A stretch of 64,000 nt of DNA, taken from Marinibacterium profundimaris (GTDB lineage Bacteria; Pseudomonadota; Alphaproteobacteria; Rhodobacterales; Rhodobacteraceae). This document shows positions 44,824 to 54,219 of the stretch, one piece after another. The stretch covers positions 434,001 through 498,000 of the forward strand of contig NZ_AQQR01000003.1 of assembly GCF_002210095.1 (NCBI RefSeq), in the 5' to 3' direction. How positions within the stretch are numbered: position 1 is the stretch's first letter; each line of letters starts with the position of its first letter. The position numbers and the translations under genes were made by a program. The notes beneath the pieces were generated by a model, which saw nothing but the letters and a program-made list of their open reading frames with translations, was not told the DNA's origin and did no database searches.

Positions 44824-45406
44824 GTACCCTCCGCATCGTCGGGTCGGGGTCGGATGACTCAAGCCTGCCCCGATCCGGAGCTGTCGTGCAAGACACGGCA
44901 CCGCACCCTCCCGGGCTGCGCGTCAGCCTGGGCGCGCGGCGGCTTTTGAGGAAGCAGATTGTGTCCTGAGACTCAATGATAACACGAAACCGCGCCCAGA
45001 CGAGACCGAGCTTGTGACAGCAGGCCCTTTTGCCCCCAAAGGACACGGGGCGCGGCCGTCCTGCGCCAGGCCCTGTCCATCCGGCCTGGACCTGCCCACC
45101 GCAGGCCCTTAGGCCGGTCCTGCCGCAGAGGTTTGCCAAACACCCCGCCGCGACCGGGGCGATACCCGATCCATGCCCCCTTCCGTCCGGCCCGCCCGGT
45201 TCTCCATCCCGCTTCGGTGAATGGACGGGTAACGGCGGCATCCGCCACAGCCTCCGCGAATTTGGGCAATCTCCGGTCATGATGCCAGCAAAGATGTCCC
45301 GGTGATTGATATCCGTATCCTCGGCATGGATACCTGCCGGTCAGGACATAGATTGAAAGCCTCAACACCCCCGGGATTGCCCCCGGGAACTGAAAGCAAC
45401 CACCTG
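44824..45406. other. Divergent intergenic region, no gene recognised
   Basis: 583 bases between the divergently transcribed cyclase and amidase genes. Only short Arg/Pro-rich frames occur. AT-richer patches near 44957-44985 and 45285-45320 probably hold the two promoters. CCCCCGGG is repeated at 45368-45375 and 45380-45387 just before the amidase start. Confidence 0.4.
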
Positions 45407-46705
45407 ATGAAAACCTTTGACGATCCGCGCATGCGCGGGGTGCACCAGATCCTCGCCGCGATCGAAAGCGGATCCCTCAAGGCCGAGACCGTCTTTGCAG
45501 ACGGCCTTGACCTCATCGCCGAACAGGACCCGGACATCCGGGCCTGGGTCAGCGTGAATGACGCGGGCCTCGCGCAGGCGCGCCGCATCGACCGGGGGCT
45601 CGCCCCGCACGGCGGCCTGACCGGCGTGCCCCTGGGCGTGAAGGACGTGATCGAAACGCGCGACCTGCCCACCGCCTACGGATCCGGGCTTTATGCTGGC
45701 CACCGCCCCGGCACCGATGCCGCCTGCGTCGCCAAGGCCAAGGCCGAGGGAGCGCTGATCATGGGCAAGACCGTCACCACCGAATTCGCCTTCATCTCGC
45801 CCAACGAGACCTGCAACCCGCACAACAGCGCCCATACGCCCGGCGGCTCCTCCTCCGGCTCGGCCGCGGCCGTCGCGGCGGGCATGGTGCCCGTGGCCTA
45901 TGGCACCCAGACCTCAGGTTCGATCATCAGGCCCGCGTCCTTCTGCGGCGTGGTCGGCTGCAAGCCCAGCTTCGGCCTGATCGACCGCACCGGCACCAAG
46001 ACGCTGGCGCAAAGCCTCGACACGATCGGCGCTTTCACACGCAGTGTCGGCGACCTTGGCATCGTGCTGGCCGCGCTCTCGGACCGCCCCGCCCTGGCCG
46101 AGGCCGGCGTGCCGGACGAGGCCCCACGCATCGGTCTCTTTCTGCCGCCCGAGGCGGACGTGGCCGAGGATTACACCCACGAGATCCTGCAGGCCGCCGC
46201 CCGCGCCGCCGATGCCGCCGGCGCCACCGTGACCGACACCGCGCCGACCGAGATCAGCCGGCGTCACCTGGCGATCCACGAAGGCGTCATGGACCGCGAA
46301 TTGCCCACCGCGCTGATGGACGAGCGGCTGCACCGGAACGAGCGGCTGGCGCCGATGACCCGGCAGGGGCTGGTCGATCTCTGGACCCGGTCCTCGGTCG
46401 AGACCTACGATGCCGCGATGCGCGCCATGGCCGAGGCGCAGGCGGGCTTTGCCGAGCTGATCGGCGAGAACGACGTGCTGCTGACCTTCGCCGCGCCCGG
46501 AGAGGCGCCCGAGGGGCTGGGCTATACCGGCGATCCGACCTTCAACCGCGGCTGGACCATGCTGCGTGTGCCCTGCGTCACCCTGCCCGCCGGACAGGGG
46601 CCAAAGGGCCTGCCCGTGGGCGTGCAGCTGGTGGGCCGGTTCGGAGAGGATGCCCGGGTGCTGCGCGCGGCCGCCTTCCTCGAAAACGCGCTGGCCGCGG
46701 CCTGA
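45407..46705 (+). CDS. Amidase (amidase signature family)
   Basis: 432 residues from ATG 45407 (MKTFDDPRMRGVHQILAAI). Catalytic Ser-cisSer-Lys are visible: Lys in GVPLGVKDVIET, cis-Ser in PGGSSSGSAAAVAAGMVP and nucleophile Ser in GTQTSGSIIRPASFCG. Length is at the short end of the family. Substrate unknown; relatives include AtzF/allophanate hydrolase-like and aryl-amide hydrolases. It converges on the semialdehyde dehydrogenase gene, so the two are not one operon. Confidence 0.9.
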   Translation: MKTFDDPRMRGVHQILAAIESGSLKAETVFADGLDLIAEQDPDIRAWVSVNDAGLAQARRIDRGLAPHGGLTGVPLGVKDVIETRDLPTAYGSGLYAGHRPGTDAACVAKAKAEGALIMGKTVTTEFAFISPNETCNPHNSAHTPGGSSSGSAAAVAAGMVPVAYGTQTSGSIIRPASFCGVVGCKPSFGLIDRTGTKTLAQSLDTIGAFTRSVGDLGIVLAALSDRPALAEAGVPDEAPRIGLFLPPEADVAEDYTHEILQAAARAADAAGATVTDTAPTEISRRHLAIHEGVMDRELPTALMDERLHRNERLAPMTRQGLVDLWTRSSVETYDAAMRAMAEAQAGFAELIGENDVLLTFAAPGEAPEGLGYTGDPTFNRGWTMLRVPCVTLPAGQGPKGLPVGVQLVGRFGEDARVLRAAAFLENALAAA

Positions 46706-46742
46706 CCCGGGGCCCCGGATCGGCCGGGGGCCTCATCGGGTC

Positions 46743-46793
46743 TCCGGCCGCGCAGCCGCTGAAGGCAAACGGGCCCTCGGCTGCGCGGCCGGA
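46743..46793. terminator. Long stem between convergent amidase and ALDH genes
   Basis: TCCGGCCGCGCAGCCG (46743-46758) and CGGCTGCGCGGCCGGA (46778-46793) are perfect 16-base complements with a 19-base loop. It fills the 91-base gap between the two convergent stops. No T-tract, so it may act as a transcription barrier rather than a classical terminator. Confidence 0.5.
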
Positions 46794-46796
46794 AAC

Positions 46797-48320
46797 TCAG
46801 CCGATGTCGAAGACCACGCCCTGGGCCAGCGGCAGCTCGGTCGAGTAGTTGATCGTGTTCGTCGCGCGGCGCATATAGGCGCGCCAGGCGTCGGATCCGC
46901 TTTCGCGTCCGCCGCCGGTCTCCTTCTCGCCGCCGAACGCGCCGCCGATCTCGGCGCCCGAGGTGCCGATGTTCACATTGGCGATGCCGCAATCGGAGCC
47001 GCGGGCGGACAGGAACGTTTCCATCTCGCGCAGGTCGGTGGTGAATATCGACGAGGACAGGCCGCCGCCCACCGCGTTGTGCAGCTCCAGCGCCTGGTCG
47101 AAGTCCTTGTATTTCATGACATAGAGGATCGGCGCGAAGGTTTCGCGCAGGACCGGCCCGGCCTGCTCTGGCATCTCGACCAGGGCGGGATGAACATAGA
47201 TCGCGCCCTCCGGCACATCCGTCGCGCGCGCGCCGCCATGGACGACACCGCCCAGCCCCCGCGCCTCGTCCAGCGCCTCCAGCATCGCATCATGGGCCGC
47301 CTTGTCGATCAGCGGGCCAACCAGCGCATCGGTCTCAAGCGGATTGCCCACCGTGACCGAGCCATAGGCCTTGATCAGCGCCGGCACGATCTGGTCATAA
47401 ACGCTTTCGTGCACGAAGAGCCGCCGCATGGTGGTGCAGCGCTGCCCGGCGGTGCCCATGGCACCGAAGGCCACGGCGCGCAGGGTCATCTCCATGTCGG
47501 CCGAGGGACAGACGATGCCCGCGTTGTTGCCGCCCAGTTCCAGGATGCAGCGGCCGAACCGCGCCGCGACCTTCGGCCCGACGATGCGCCCCATACGGGT
47601 CGAGCCGGTGGCCGAGATCAGCGCGACCTTCGGGCTGTCGACAAGCACCTCGCCCAGCGCGGGCCCGCCGATCAGAACCTGGCTCAGCCCCGCGGGGGCA
47701 TCGGCGCCGAACCGGGCCAGCGCCCGGTCCAGCACGGCCTGCACGGCCAGCGCGGTGAGCGGGGTCTTTTCCGAGGGTTTCCAGATCACCGGATCGCCGC
47801 AGACCAGCGCAAGGGCCGCGTTCCAGCACCAGGGCGCGCAGGGAAAGTTGAAGGCGGTGATGATGCCCACGACACCCAGCGGATGCCAGGTTTCCATCAT
47901 CCGGTGGCCCGGCCGTTCTGTGGCGATGGTCAGACCGTAAAGCTGGCGCGACAAGCCCACGGCGAAGTCGCAGATATCGATCATCTCCTGCACCTCGCCC
48001 TGGCCCTCGGACGGGCTCTTGCCCGCCTCGACGGACACCATGCGGCCCAGGTCCTCCTTCGAGCGGCGCAGTTCCTCGGCGAAAAGCCGCACCAGCTCGC
48101 CCCGGCGCGGGGCCGGCACCATGCGCCAGGCGGCAAAGGCATCGTGCGCCCGGGCCACCATCGCCTCGGCCTCGGCCGGGGAATGCTGTGCCAGGGTCGC
48201 GACGGGCTGTCCGGTCACCGGCGAGGTCACCGTCAGGCCCGCGCCTGCATCCAGGGCGACCGTCGCGCCGCAGGCCGCCATCGTGTCCGCGGTCACTGCC
48301 GCGAGGGATTTGCTGTGCAT
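46797..48320 (-). CDS. ALDH7-type aminoadipate-semialdehyde dehydrogenase
   Basis: 507 residues from ATG 48320. Aldehyde dehydrogenase with cofactor region GIITAFNFPCAPWCWNAALALVCGDPVIWKPSEKTPL, general base Glu in CILELGGNN and catalytic Cys in GQRCTTMRRLFVH. The C-terminal segment EIGGAFGGEKETGGGRESGSDAWRAYMRR is typical of the ALDH7A1/AmaB group that oxidises 2-aminoadipate semialdehyde in lysine and pipecolate breakdown, or betaine aldehyde. A LysR gene is divergent from it, suggesting local control by lysine-pathway metabolites. Confidence 0.9.
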   Translation of the reverse strand: MHSKSLAAVTADTMAACGATVALDAGAGLTVTSPVTGQPVATLAQHSPAEAEAMVARAHDAFAAWRMVPAPRRGELVRLFAEELRRSKEDLGRMVSVEAGKSPSEGQGEVQEMIDICDFAVGLSRQLYGLTIATERPGHRMMETWHPLGVVGIITAFNFPCAPWCWNAALALVCGDPVIWKPSEKTPLTALAVQAVLDRALARFGADAPAGLSQVLIGGPALGEVLVDSPKVALISATGSTRMGRIVGPKVAARFGRCILELGGNNAGIVCPSADMEMTLRAVAFGAMGTAGQRCTTMRRLFVHESVYDQIVPALIKAYGSVTVGNPLETDALVGPLIDKAAHDAMLEALDEARGLGGVVHGGARATDVPEGAIYVHPALVEMPEQAGPVLRETFAPILYVMKYKDFDQALELHNAVGGGLSSSIFTTDLREMETFLSARGSDCGIANVNIGTSGAEIGGAFGGEKETGGGRESGSDAWRAYMRRATNTINYSTELPLAQGVVFDIG

Positions 48321-48564
48321 CGTGGTCTCCTTTGCTCGTGCGGAGCGTGCCGAGGTCGTCGCGGTGCGCTCCGCGCGGATCTGCCCGCCTCCCGGCGCCA
48401 TGGCCACGCCTATGGCACCCGGTCGTCGCGCGCCATCATAGCGACAAGGCGCGCGGAAACCGAACGCGGGATCAGACTGACCCCATTCCGTTTGCGCATG
48501 GTGGCTTGCCCGGATGCCCCGCCCCGGGCATGCTGCGCGGGGCCACATTCCGGGAGACCGACAG

Positions 48565-49467
48565 GTGATCCGACAGCGCCGCTTCCTGCCCGACCTGCGC
48601 CTGATGCAGACCTTCGAATGCGCCGCCCGACATGGGAATTTCACCCGTGCCGCCGAAGAGATGGCGTTGACACAAAGCGCTGTCAGCCGCCAGGTGCGCG
48701 AGCTTGAGGCCCAGCTGGACAAGCCGTTGTTCAAACGGCTGCCCGGGCGCGTGGTGATGACCGCCGCCGGCCGCGACCTGTTGCCCGAGGTCTGCCGCCT
48801 GCTGGAGATGGCCGAGATCACCATGCGACATGCGAATGCCGGCGCCGTGGGCGACCGCGTGCTTGCGGTCAACGCACTGCCCACCTTTGCCACGCGCTGG
48901 CTGATGCCCCGCCTGCCCGCCTACCTGAAGATCGCGCCTGAAACCCGGTTCGACCTGACGACGATGCAGGGGGTCTTTGACCTGGATGAGCGCAACTGCC
49001 ACCTTGCCATCCATTACGGTCAACCCGCCTGGCCCGGCGGCAGCTGTACCTATTTGTGCAGCGAGATCGTGTTGCCCGTGGTCGGCGGCGCCCTGCGCGA
49101 CAGGCGGATCGACAGCGCCGGTGACCTGGCCGGCCTGCCCAAGATCCACCTGTCCGACCGCCCGTTTCTCTGGCCCGACTGGTTCGCGCGGCAGGGGCTT
49201 GAGATGCCGGATGCGCGCGAAGGCCATTGGGTCGACCAGTTCTCGCTGACGATCGAAGCGGTGCGCGCCGGCATGGGCTGCGCGCTGCTGCCCGCCTATC
49301 TGATCGAGCCCGAGCTGGAGAGCGGCGCATTGAAGGTGGCGATCGAGATCCCCCATTCCACCGATGCGGGCTATTACATCGTCACCCCGGAACGCGGCGC
49401 CGAGACGGCCGCGGCCTTCCGGGACTGGCTTCTGACGCAGGTGTCGTTCCGGCCGCTGGCGGGATAG
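48565..49467 (+). CDS. LysR-family regulator divergent from the ALDH gene
   Basis: 300 residues from GTG 48565, with GGGAG upstream. Winged helix-turn-helix RLMQTFECAARHGNFTRAAEEMALTQSAVSRQVRELEAQLDKPLFKR, GcvA-like effector domain with HLAIHYGQPAWPGG. Transcribed away from the semialdehyde dehydrogenase gene, the usual arrangement for a LysR regulator and its target. No strong palindrome was found in the 244-base promoter gap. Confidence 0.9.
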   Translation: MIRQRRFLPDLRLMQTFECAARHGNFTRAAEEMALTQSAVSRQVRELEAQLDKPLFKRLPGRVVMTAAGRDLLPEVCRLLEMAEITMRHANAGAVGDRVLAVNALPTFATRWLMPRLPAYLKIAPETRFDLTTMQGVFDLDERNCHLAIHYGQPAWPGGSCTYLCSEIVLPVVGGALRDRRIDSAGDLAGLPKIHLSDRPFLWPDWFARQGLEMPDAREGHWVDQFSLTIEAVRAGMGCALLPAYLIEPELESGALKVAIEIPHSTDAGYYIVTPERGAETAAAFRDWLLTQVSFRPLAG

Positions 49468-49502
49468 CGCCGGCGCGGGTGCGAACACGCGCGGGTCCCA
49501 AG

Positions 49503-49528
49503 AAAAAGGGGGCGGTGCCCGCCCCCTT
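49503..49528 (-). terminator. Rho-independent terminator of the RTX gene
   Basis: AAGGGGGCG (49506-49514) and CGCCCCCTT (49520-49528) pair across a five-base loop; read on the minus strand the stem ends in a T-run (TTTTTCTT). It lies 20 bases past the stop of the RTX gene and also serves the converging lysR. Confidence 0.85.
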
Positions 49529-49548
49529 CGGTTCGTATCGCGTCCGGA

Positions 49549-52500
49549 TCAGAACAGGAAGAATATGTCCGGCGCATCCTCCAGGGCCAGCCCGTTGAAC
49601 CGGACCGAGCCCGCGCCGCCCAGATCGGAGAGATCCAGCAGGGTCGACCCGTCCGGCAGCTCCTCCATCGCCGAGAGCACCTGTGCCATCCCGGTATCCG
49701 GGTCTAACCCGTAATCCGTCAGGTCCAGCGTATCGCTGCTGAGGTCGAAGTCACCGATCCGGTCGTTTCCGTTGCGGATGTGCATGACAAAGACATCCGA
49801 TCCGCTGCCGCCCAGCAGAACGTTGTCGCCCCGGCCGCCGATCAGCACGTCGTCGCCCGGGCCACCGGCCAGCAGGTCTGCGCCGAGCCCGCCGATCAGC
49901 CTGTCATCGCCGGGCCCGCCATTCAGCGTGTCCGCGCCACGGCCGCCGCGCAGCACGTCGTCTCCGCTGCCGCCCAGCAGGATATCGTTGCCGCGGCCGC
50001 CCAGCAGGTAATCCGCGCCCTGCTCGCCCCGCATCACGTCGTCCCGGGCGCCGCCCCATATGGTGTCGTCGCCCTTGCCGCCGCGCAGATCGTCGGCGCC
50101 GATGCCGCCCATCAGCAGGTCGTCTCCGGTGCCGCCTTCGACGAGGTCGGCGCCCCGGCCACCAAAGAGCCGGTCATCGCCGGGCCCGCCATTCAGCGTG
50201 TCCGCGCCACGGCCGCCGCGCAGCTCGTCCGCGCCGATCCCGCCCTTGAGCACGTCGAAGCCCGGACCGCCCCGCAACTCATCCATCCCGCGCCCGCCGA
50301 TCAGCACATCCGCACCGGTGCCGCCGGTCAGGGTGTCGTCCCCGGCCCAGCCCCGCAGTTCGTCCGCACCTGCACCGCCAAGGACCACGTCGTCGCCCGC
50401 ACCGCCGGCAAAGGAGTCGTTGCCCTGCCGCATCCGGATCTCGCCGTTGTAGCGCCCCGGGCCGCGCGCGATGTCGTCGCCCGCGCCAAAGCCGATGTCG
50501 CCCCGGATCAGACCCTGGTTCACAAGGGTGCCTGTTCCGGTGTCCAGGCTCAGAACCGTGCCATCGCCGGCCAGGCTGAGAATGCCGTCCTCGCCGATCA
50601 CCGCGATGCCGCCGGGCCCCTGCATCCGGACACCGCTGTCGCCCCGGAAGATCGCCTCGCCATTCACCAGCAGGCGCGAGCTGCCGGCCTCGTCCGGCAA
50701 CACCGTCACGCCGAAGGCTCCCCCGTCGACATCCGGCAGGCTTGAGACGAACCGGTCTCCCGCGCGCACCGCCGCCGCCGTCTGTACCACCAGAGGCACG
50801 TCGGCCTCGCCTTCCAGGCGGCCGGTCAGCCCTTCGGACACCGGGGTCAGCCGGACCGAGATGTCGTCGAAATCGCGGCTGCCGGCGCCATCCTCGAACG
50901 CAAAGAAGGACTGACCCAGCACGCGGACGCTGTCGCCGTCGCCTTCATCGCCGTTCTCGGCCGGAGCAAAGAGGACCTCGCCCGTATCGGTCAGCACGAC
51001 CGGCGCGTAGAACCCCGTCTCGCCCGCGACGGTCCAGGTATTCGCGTCCCGGAAATTGCCCGCGCCCCGCATGGAGAACCCGCCGTCCAGATTGGCGCGC
51101 AGAGTGGCGTCAAAGCCCGCCTCGTCCTGGCCGACGCCGCCGACCGACCAGCCGCCGTCATCGTCTATGTCGACCTTGACGAAACCAAGCCGGTTGCCGC
51201 CCTCGGCGTCCCCGGCCAGGTCGACACGGATCTTCTGCCCGGTGCGGACGAAGACGAAAGGCTCGCACGTCTCCCGCTGGGCATCGGCCAGCTGCGCGGC
51301 GTCGGAGAGCGTGTTGTCGACGTCCACGTCAAGCACGTGACCGCCGACCTCGACCCTGGCACCGCCGTCGGATTCGGGCGTGGCGACCGCCAGATCGCCC
51401 CGGGCATTGCCATCCGCATCAAGCGAGACGAAGCCCAGCCGCGCCTCGGTGGGCAGGTAGAGGCTTTGCATGCCGTGCAGCGCCTCGCCGCCGTCCGGCA
51501 GGGCCAGCGCGCCCAGGGTCAGGACCTTGGCGTCCTCAACCGAAACGCCGCCCGTCGCGCCCGTCTCCGCATGGATCAATGCGCCCTTGGCGTCGGTCAG
51601 CACAACCGCCACGGCGGCACCGGCCACCTGCGGCGCTTCGGCGGAGCCGATCCGGACCCAGTTGCCGGCGACGTCGGGCCCGCTGTCATTGGCGATCTTC
51701 AGCGCCCGCCCGCCTTGCGCCAGCGCAAGGGGCTTTTCGGCCACGTCGACAGTCAGTGTCAGCGGGCTGCTCTGCGCACCGATCGGGATCATCTCGTCGT
51801 TGGTGCCCGGCAGAAATTCGGTCATGGTCACGGTATAGGTGCCGTTGCCCAGGGCCTTCGCCTCGGTCATCCATTGCCCGTCCAGGTCCGACCGGGTGGT
51901 CAGGAACGGCACCGCGGCCCCGGCTCCGGTCAAGGTGCTGATCTGGGCATAGTTCAGGGCGCCAACCTTGTTGGAATAGCTGTCGATCCACTCAGAGACA
52001 GAGGCCGATGCCGCCTTTGAGTTGTTGAGGCCGGTCCAGCCGAAGGCAACCTCGGCGCTGGTCGCCGTTGCGCTGGTGTTGATCTTGTCGCCTTGCCCGC
52101 TCAGCGCGGTGAAGGTGGTCCCGTCCAGCGTGCCGACAACGGGCGCCGTCGGGGTCCGGTCCGGGGCCAGGTCGGTATTGATCGTCAGCAACTCGGACGG
52201 CAGGGTCGAACTTGAAGAGCGCAGGAAGTCGATGGTGAACGTCGGGATCCCGCTCGCCGTGGAGGCCTGTGGCGCGATCGTCGCCAGCCCGTCGATGGCC
52301 AGCGCACCGGACTGACCGTCATAGGCGGGGTTCAGGAAGTTGGTTCCATCGGTCGTGGTATAGAGGTTGAAGGTCTTGGAGGCCTCGTTTTCGCCGATGG
52401 TGATCCGGGACCAGTGGACGCCGGCCTCCATCCCCGGGTAATTGGTGATCAGCAGGCTGCCCGGCGGCGTGTCGGTGCCGCTGGCGACGGCCTTGTAGTC

Positions 52501-54219
52501 CCCGTTGGCGTCGACGTCGATCTTCCAGTTCTGCCAGAGCGGCGTGGCGTCGTCCGGGGTGATCGTGACGGATTGCCAGTCTGCAGCGCTGCTGCCATCC
52601 CCGCTGACGAGGAAATCCAGAGTGATCGGTGTGTCGCCCTTCAGCACCATACCGGCATTGGCCAGGTTCAGCCCGACCGACGCGCCGGAGGTGTTGGTGG
52701 TCCCCGCCGGCGCGGTGACATATCCACCTGCGTCCGGGGCGATGTAATTGTCGATCTCCGGCGCCACGTATCCCTCGGGCGTCTCGTCGTCGTCGAAAAG
52801 TGTCAAAGAGATCTTCGGTACGTTCTGCGACGTGCCCGGCTCCGAGACCGAGATCAGCGGATCGCCCCGGTTGTACTGGGCCATCAGCCCGTCGGAATAG
52901 CCCGAACCGTAAGAGTTGGAGATGTCGAAGAAGACCTGCGAGTAATGGTCGAAGAACGTCGGCACATAGGCCGACTTGGTCGAGGGATCCTGCGCCATGT
53001 TCTCGCCAAAGGCATAGGTCGGATCCCAGTTCCAGTTCTGGCTCAGGTCGATCGGCGTGTCGTCCAGCGGGTTCAGGGACTGCCCCTCCACCCCGTAATA
53101 GCCGGCGGTGAACCCGGTGAGGAACTGCTCCAGCACGGCGCCCCACTGGTTGTTCTCGCCCGTGTTCATCGTGGCTTCTGCGCCAGTGCTGTTGTTGACC
53201 GAGGCGTGATTGAAGATCTGGTAGGGCGTGTCGGAGCCGGGCGCGTAGACGCCGACATTGCCAAGCGTGGAATAGATGCTGTTGGCGAGGTCGTCTTCGG
53301 TCAGGCGGATGTCGCCCTTGATCTGGCTGCTGTCCTGCGCGCGCAGCCAGAAGACCTTGTGGGTGCCGTCCCACTCCAGCGCATAGGCGTAAAAGCCGCT
53401 GTTGTGCCAGATCTGGTTGGCATCCGGCGCGCCGTTGAAGAAGCCCGAGATCACGATACCGTCCGCCGATTTCAGATCGTCCAGGTAAGGCAGCCAGTCC
53501 GAGGCCTGGTAGTCGTCAAAGCCCTCTGCCACCGAGGTGGTCGGCGACACCGCGGCCCGGTTGTCGCCCTTCAGCGGCCCGTCGGAATAGGTGTCGACAG
53601 ACCCCGACGCGGCCTCGTCCAGCTTGTCGAACAGCGTCTTGGCCGGGATGCTGTAGCCTTTGGAGGAGCTGCCGTCGGTATAATCGACCTTCAGTTCCAT
53701 CGGCAGGCCGAAGCCGTTCACCGAGGTCAGGTTGCCCACGTCATTGGGCGAGCCCTGAAGCGTGACCTCGAAACTGTCGTAGCGATAATCGTTCGCTTCT
53801 GCATTGCCCCAGTTGATGTCACTTTCCTGGGTGATCACCTGGCGCAGGTCCGCAGCGCCCGACCCGGCGCTTTGGACCAGGAAGTAGACCTTGCCGCCGA
53901 TCAGCGGCTGCAGGACACCGTTCACCGTGTCCGTCAGCGGGATCTCGGTCACGCCCTTATTGCCGACGACACCGTCCGAGACAAGCTCGGTCCACATCGG
54001 ACCACCGCCGACGTTCTTGTTGAAGTAGACCGCATAGGCATTCACGCCTGGCTCTCCCAGCGTCTTCTGCAGCGCGTCGCTGAGCGTGACCTCAAGCGTG
54101 GTGGCAACCGCGGACGGGACCGTGGGCGTGGAAGTTCCGGGCACAGAAAGCTTCGGCTTGGGCGTCTTGCCCACGGGTTCCATGGGTTCGGTTGCGGGGG
54201 TGTCTGTTGCGTCGGCCAT
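49549..54219 (-). CDS. Giant secreted RTX protein with beta-1,3-glucanase/thaumatin-like N-terminus
   Basis: 1556 residues, start fixed by AAGGAGG ahead of ATG 54219. No Sec signal; a Pro/Thr-rich leader of ~35 residues. Residues ~40-420 resemble the GH64/thaumatin-like fold (NAYAVYFN, KVYFLVQS, INWGNAEANDYRYDSFEVTL, VNGFGLPMELKV). A middle part (~520-1000) is beta-rich. A DUF4114-like module (FYAPVVLTDTGEVLFAP ... FFAFEDGAGSRDFDDISVRL) lies near 1070-1125. Residues ~1265-1475 are 23 calcium-binding nonapeptides of the GGxGxDxLx type, followed by a type I secretion tail ending DIFFLF. Predicted extracellular, calcium-folded glucan-active or glucan-binding protein. No type I exporter genes are in the window. 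Confidence 0.88.
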   Translation of the reverse strand: MADATDTPATEPMEPVGKTPKPKLSVPGTSTPTVPSAVATTLEVTLSDALQKTLGEPGVNAYAVYFNKNVGGGPMWTELVSDGVVGNKGVTEIPLTDTVNGVLQPLIGGKVYFLVQSAGSGAADLRQVITQESDINWGNAEANDYRYDSFEVTLQGSPNDVGNLTSVNGFGLPMELKVDYTDGSSSKGYSIPAKTLFDKLDEAASGSVDTYSDGPLKGDNRAAVSPTTSVAEGFDDYQASDWLPYLDDLKSADGIVISGFFNGAPDANQIWHNSGFYAYALEWDGTHKVFWLRAQDSSQIKGDIRLTEDDLANSIYSTLGNVGVYAPGSDTPYQIFNHASVNNSTGAEATMNTGENNQWGAVLEQFLTGFTAGYYGVEGQSLNPLDDTPIDLSQNWNWDPTYAFGENMAQDPSTKSAYVPTFFDHYSQVFFDISNSYGSGYSDGLMAQYNRGDPLISVSEPGTSQNVPKISLTLFDDDETPEGYVAPEIDNYIAPDAGGYVTAPAGTTNTSGASVGLNLANAGMVLKGDTPITLDFLVSGDGSSAADWQSVTITPDDATPLWQNWKIDVDANGDYKAVASGTDTPPGSLLITNYPGMEAGVHWSRITIGENEASKTFNLYTTTDGTNFLNPAYDGQSGALAIDGLATIAPQASTASGIPTFTIDFLRSSSSTLPSELLTINTDLAPDRTPTAPVVGTLDGTTFTALSGQGDKINTSATATSAEVAFGWTGLNNSKAASASVSEWIDSYSNKVGALNYAQISTLTGAGAAVPFLTTRSDLDGQWMTEAKALGNGTYTVTMTEFLPGTNDEMIPIGAQSSPLTLTVDVAEKPLALAQGGRALKIANDSGPDVAGNWVRIGSAEAPQVAGAAVAVVLTDAKGALIHAETGATGGVSVEDAKVLTLGALALPDGGEALHGMQSLYLPTEARLGFVSLDADGNARGDLAVATPESDGGARVEVGGHVLDVDVDNTLSDAAQLADAQRETCEPFVFVRTGQKIRVDLAGDAEGGNRLGFVKVDIDDDGGWSVGGVGQDEAGFDATLRANLDGGFSMRGAGNFRDANTWTVAGETGFYAPVVLTDTGEVLFAPAENGDEGDGDSVRVLGQSFFAFEDGAGSRDFDDISVRLTPVSEGLTGRLEGEADVPLVVQTAAAVRAGDRFVSSLPDVDGGAFGVTVLPDEAGSSRLLVNGEAIFRGDSGVRMQGPGGIAVIGEDGILSLAGDGTVLSLDTGTGTLVNQGLIRGDIGFGAGDDIARGPGRYNGEIRMRQGNDSFAGGAGDDVVLGGAGADELRGWAGDDTLTGGTGADVLIGGRGMDELRGGPGFDVLKGGIGADELRGGRGADTLNGGPGDDRLFGGRGADLVEGGTGDDLLMGGIGADDLRGGKGDDTIWGGARDDVMRGEQGADYLLGGRGNDILLGGSGDDVLRGGRGADTLNGGPGDDRLIGGLGADLLAGGPGDDVLIGGRGDNVLLGGSGSDVFVMHIRNGNDRIGDFDLSSDTLDLTDYGLDPDTGMAQVLSAMEELPDGSTLLDLSDLGGAGSVRFNGLALEDAPDIFFLF
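49903..49953 (-). repeat. 51-base direct repeat inside RTX region, copy A (copy B at 50173-50223)
   Basis: Identical 51 bases occur at 49903-49953 and 50173-50223, encoding RGGRGADTLNGGPGDDRL-type double nonapeptides. The copies are 270 bases apart, exactly ten nonapeptide units, so recombination between them would delete or duplicate ten units in frame. Points to recent internal duplication or gene conversion. Confidence 0.9.

Noticed and set aside
49790-50430. Periodic GC-rich repeats as a CRISPR-like or REP array
   Set aside because: The period is 27 bases, each unit translating to a GGxGxDxLx nonapeptide of the RTX protein.
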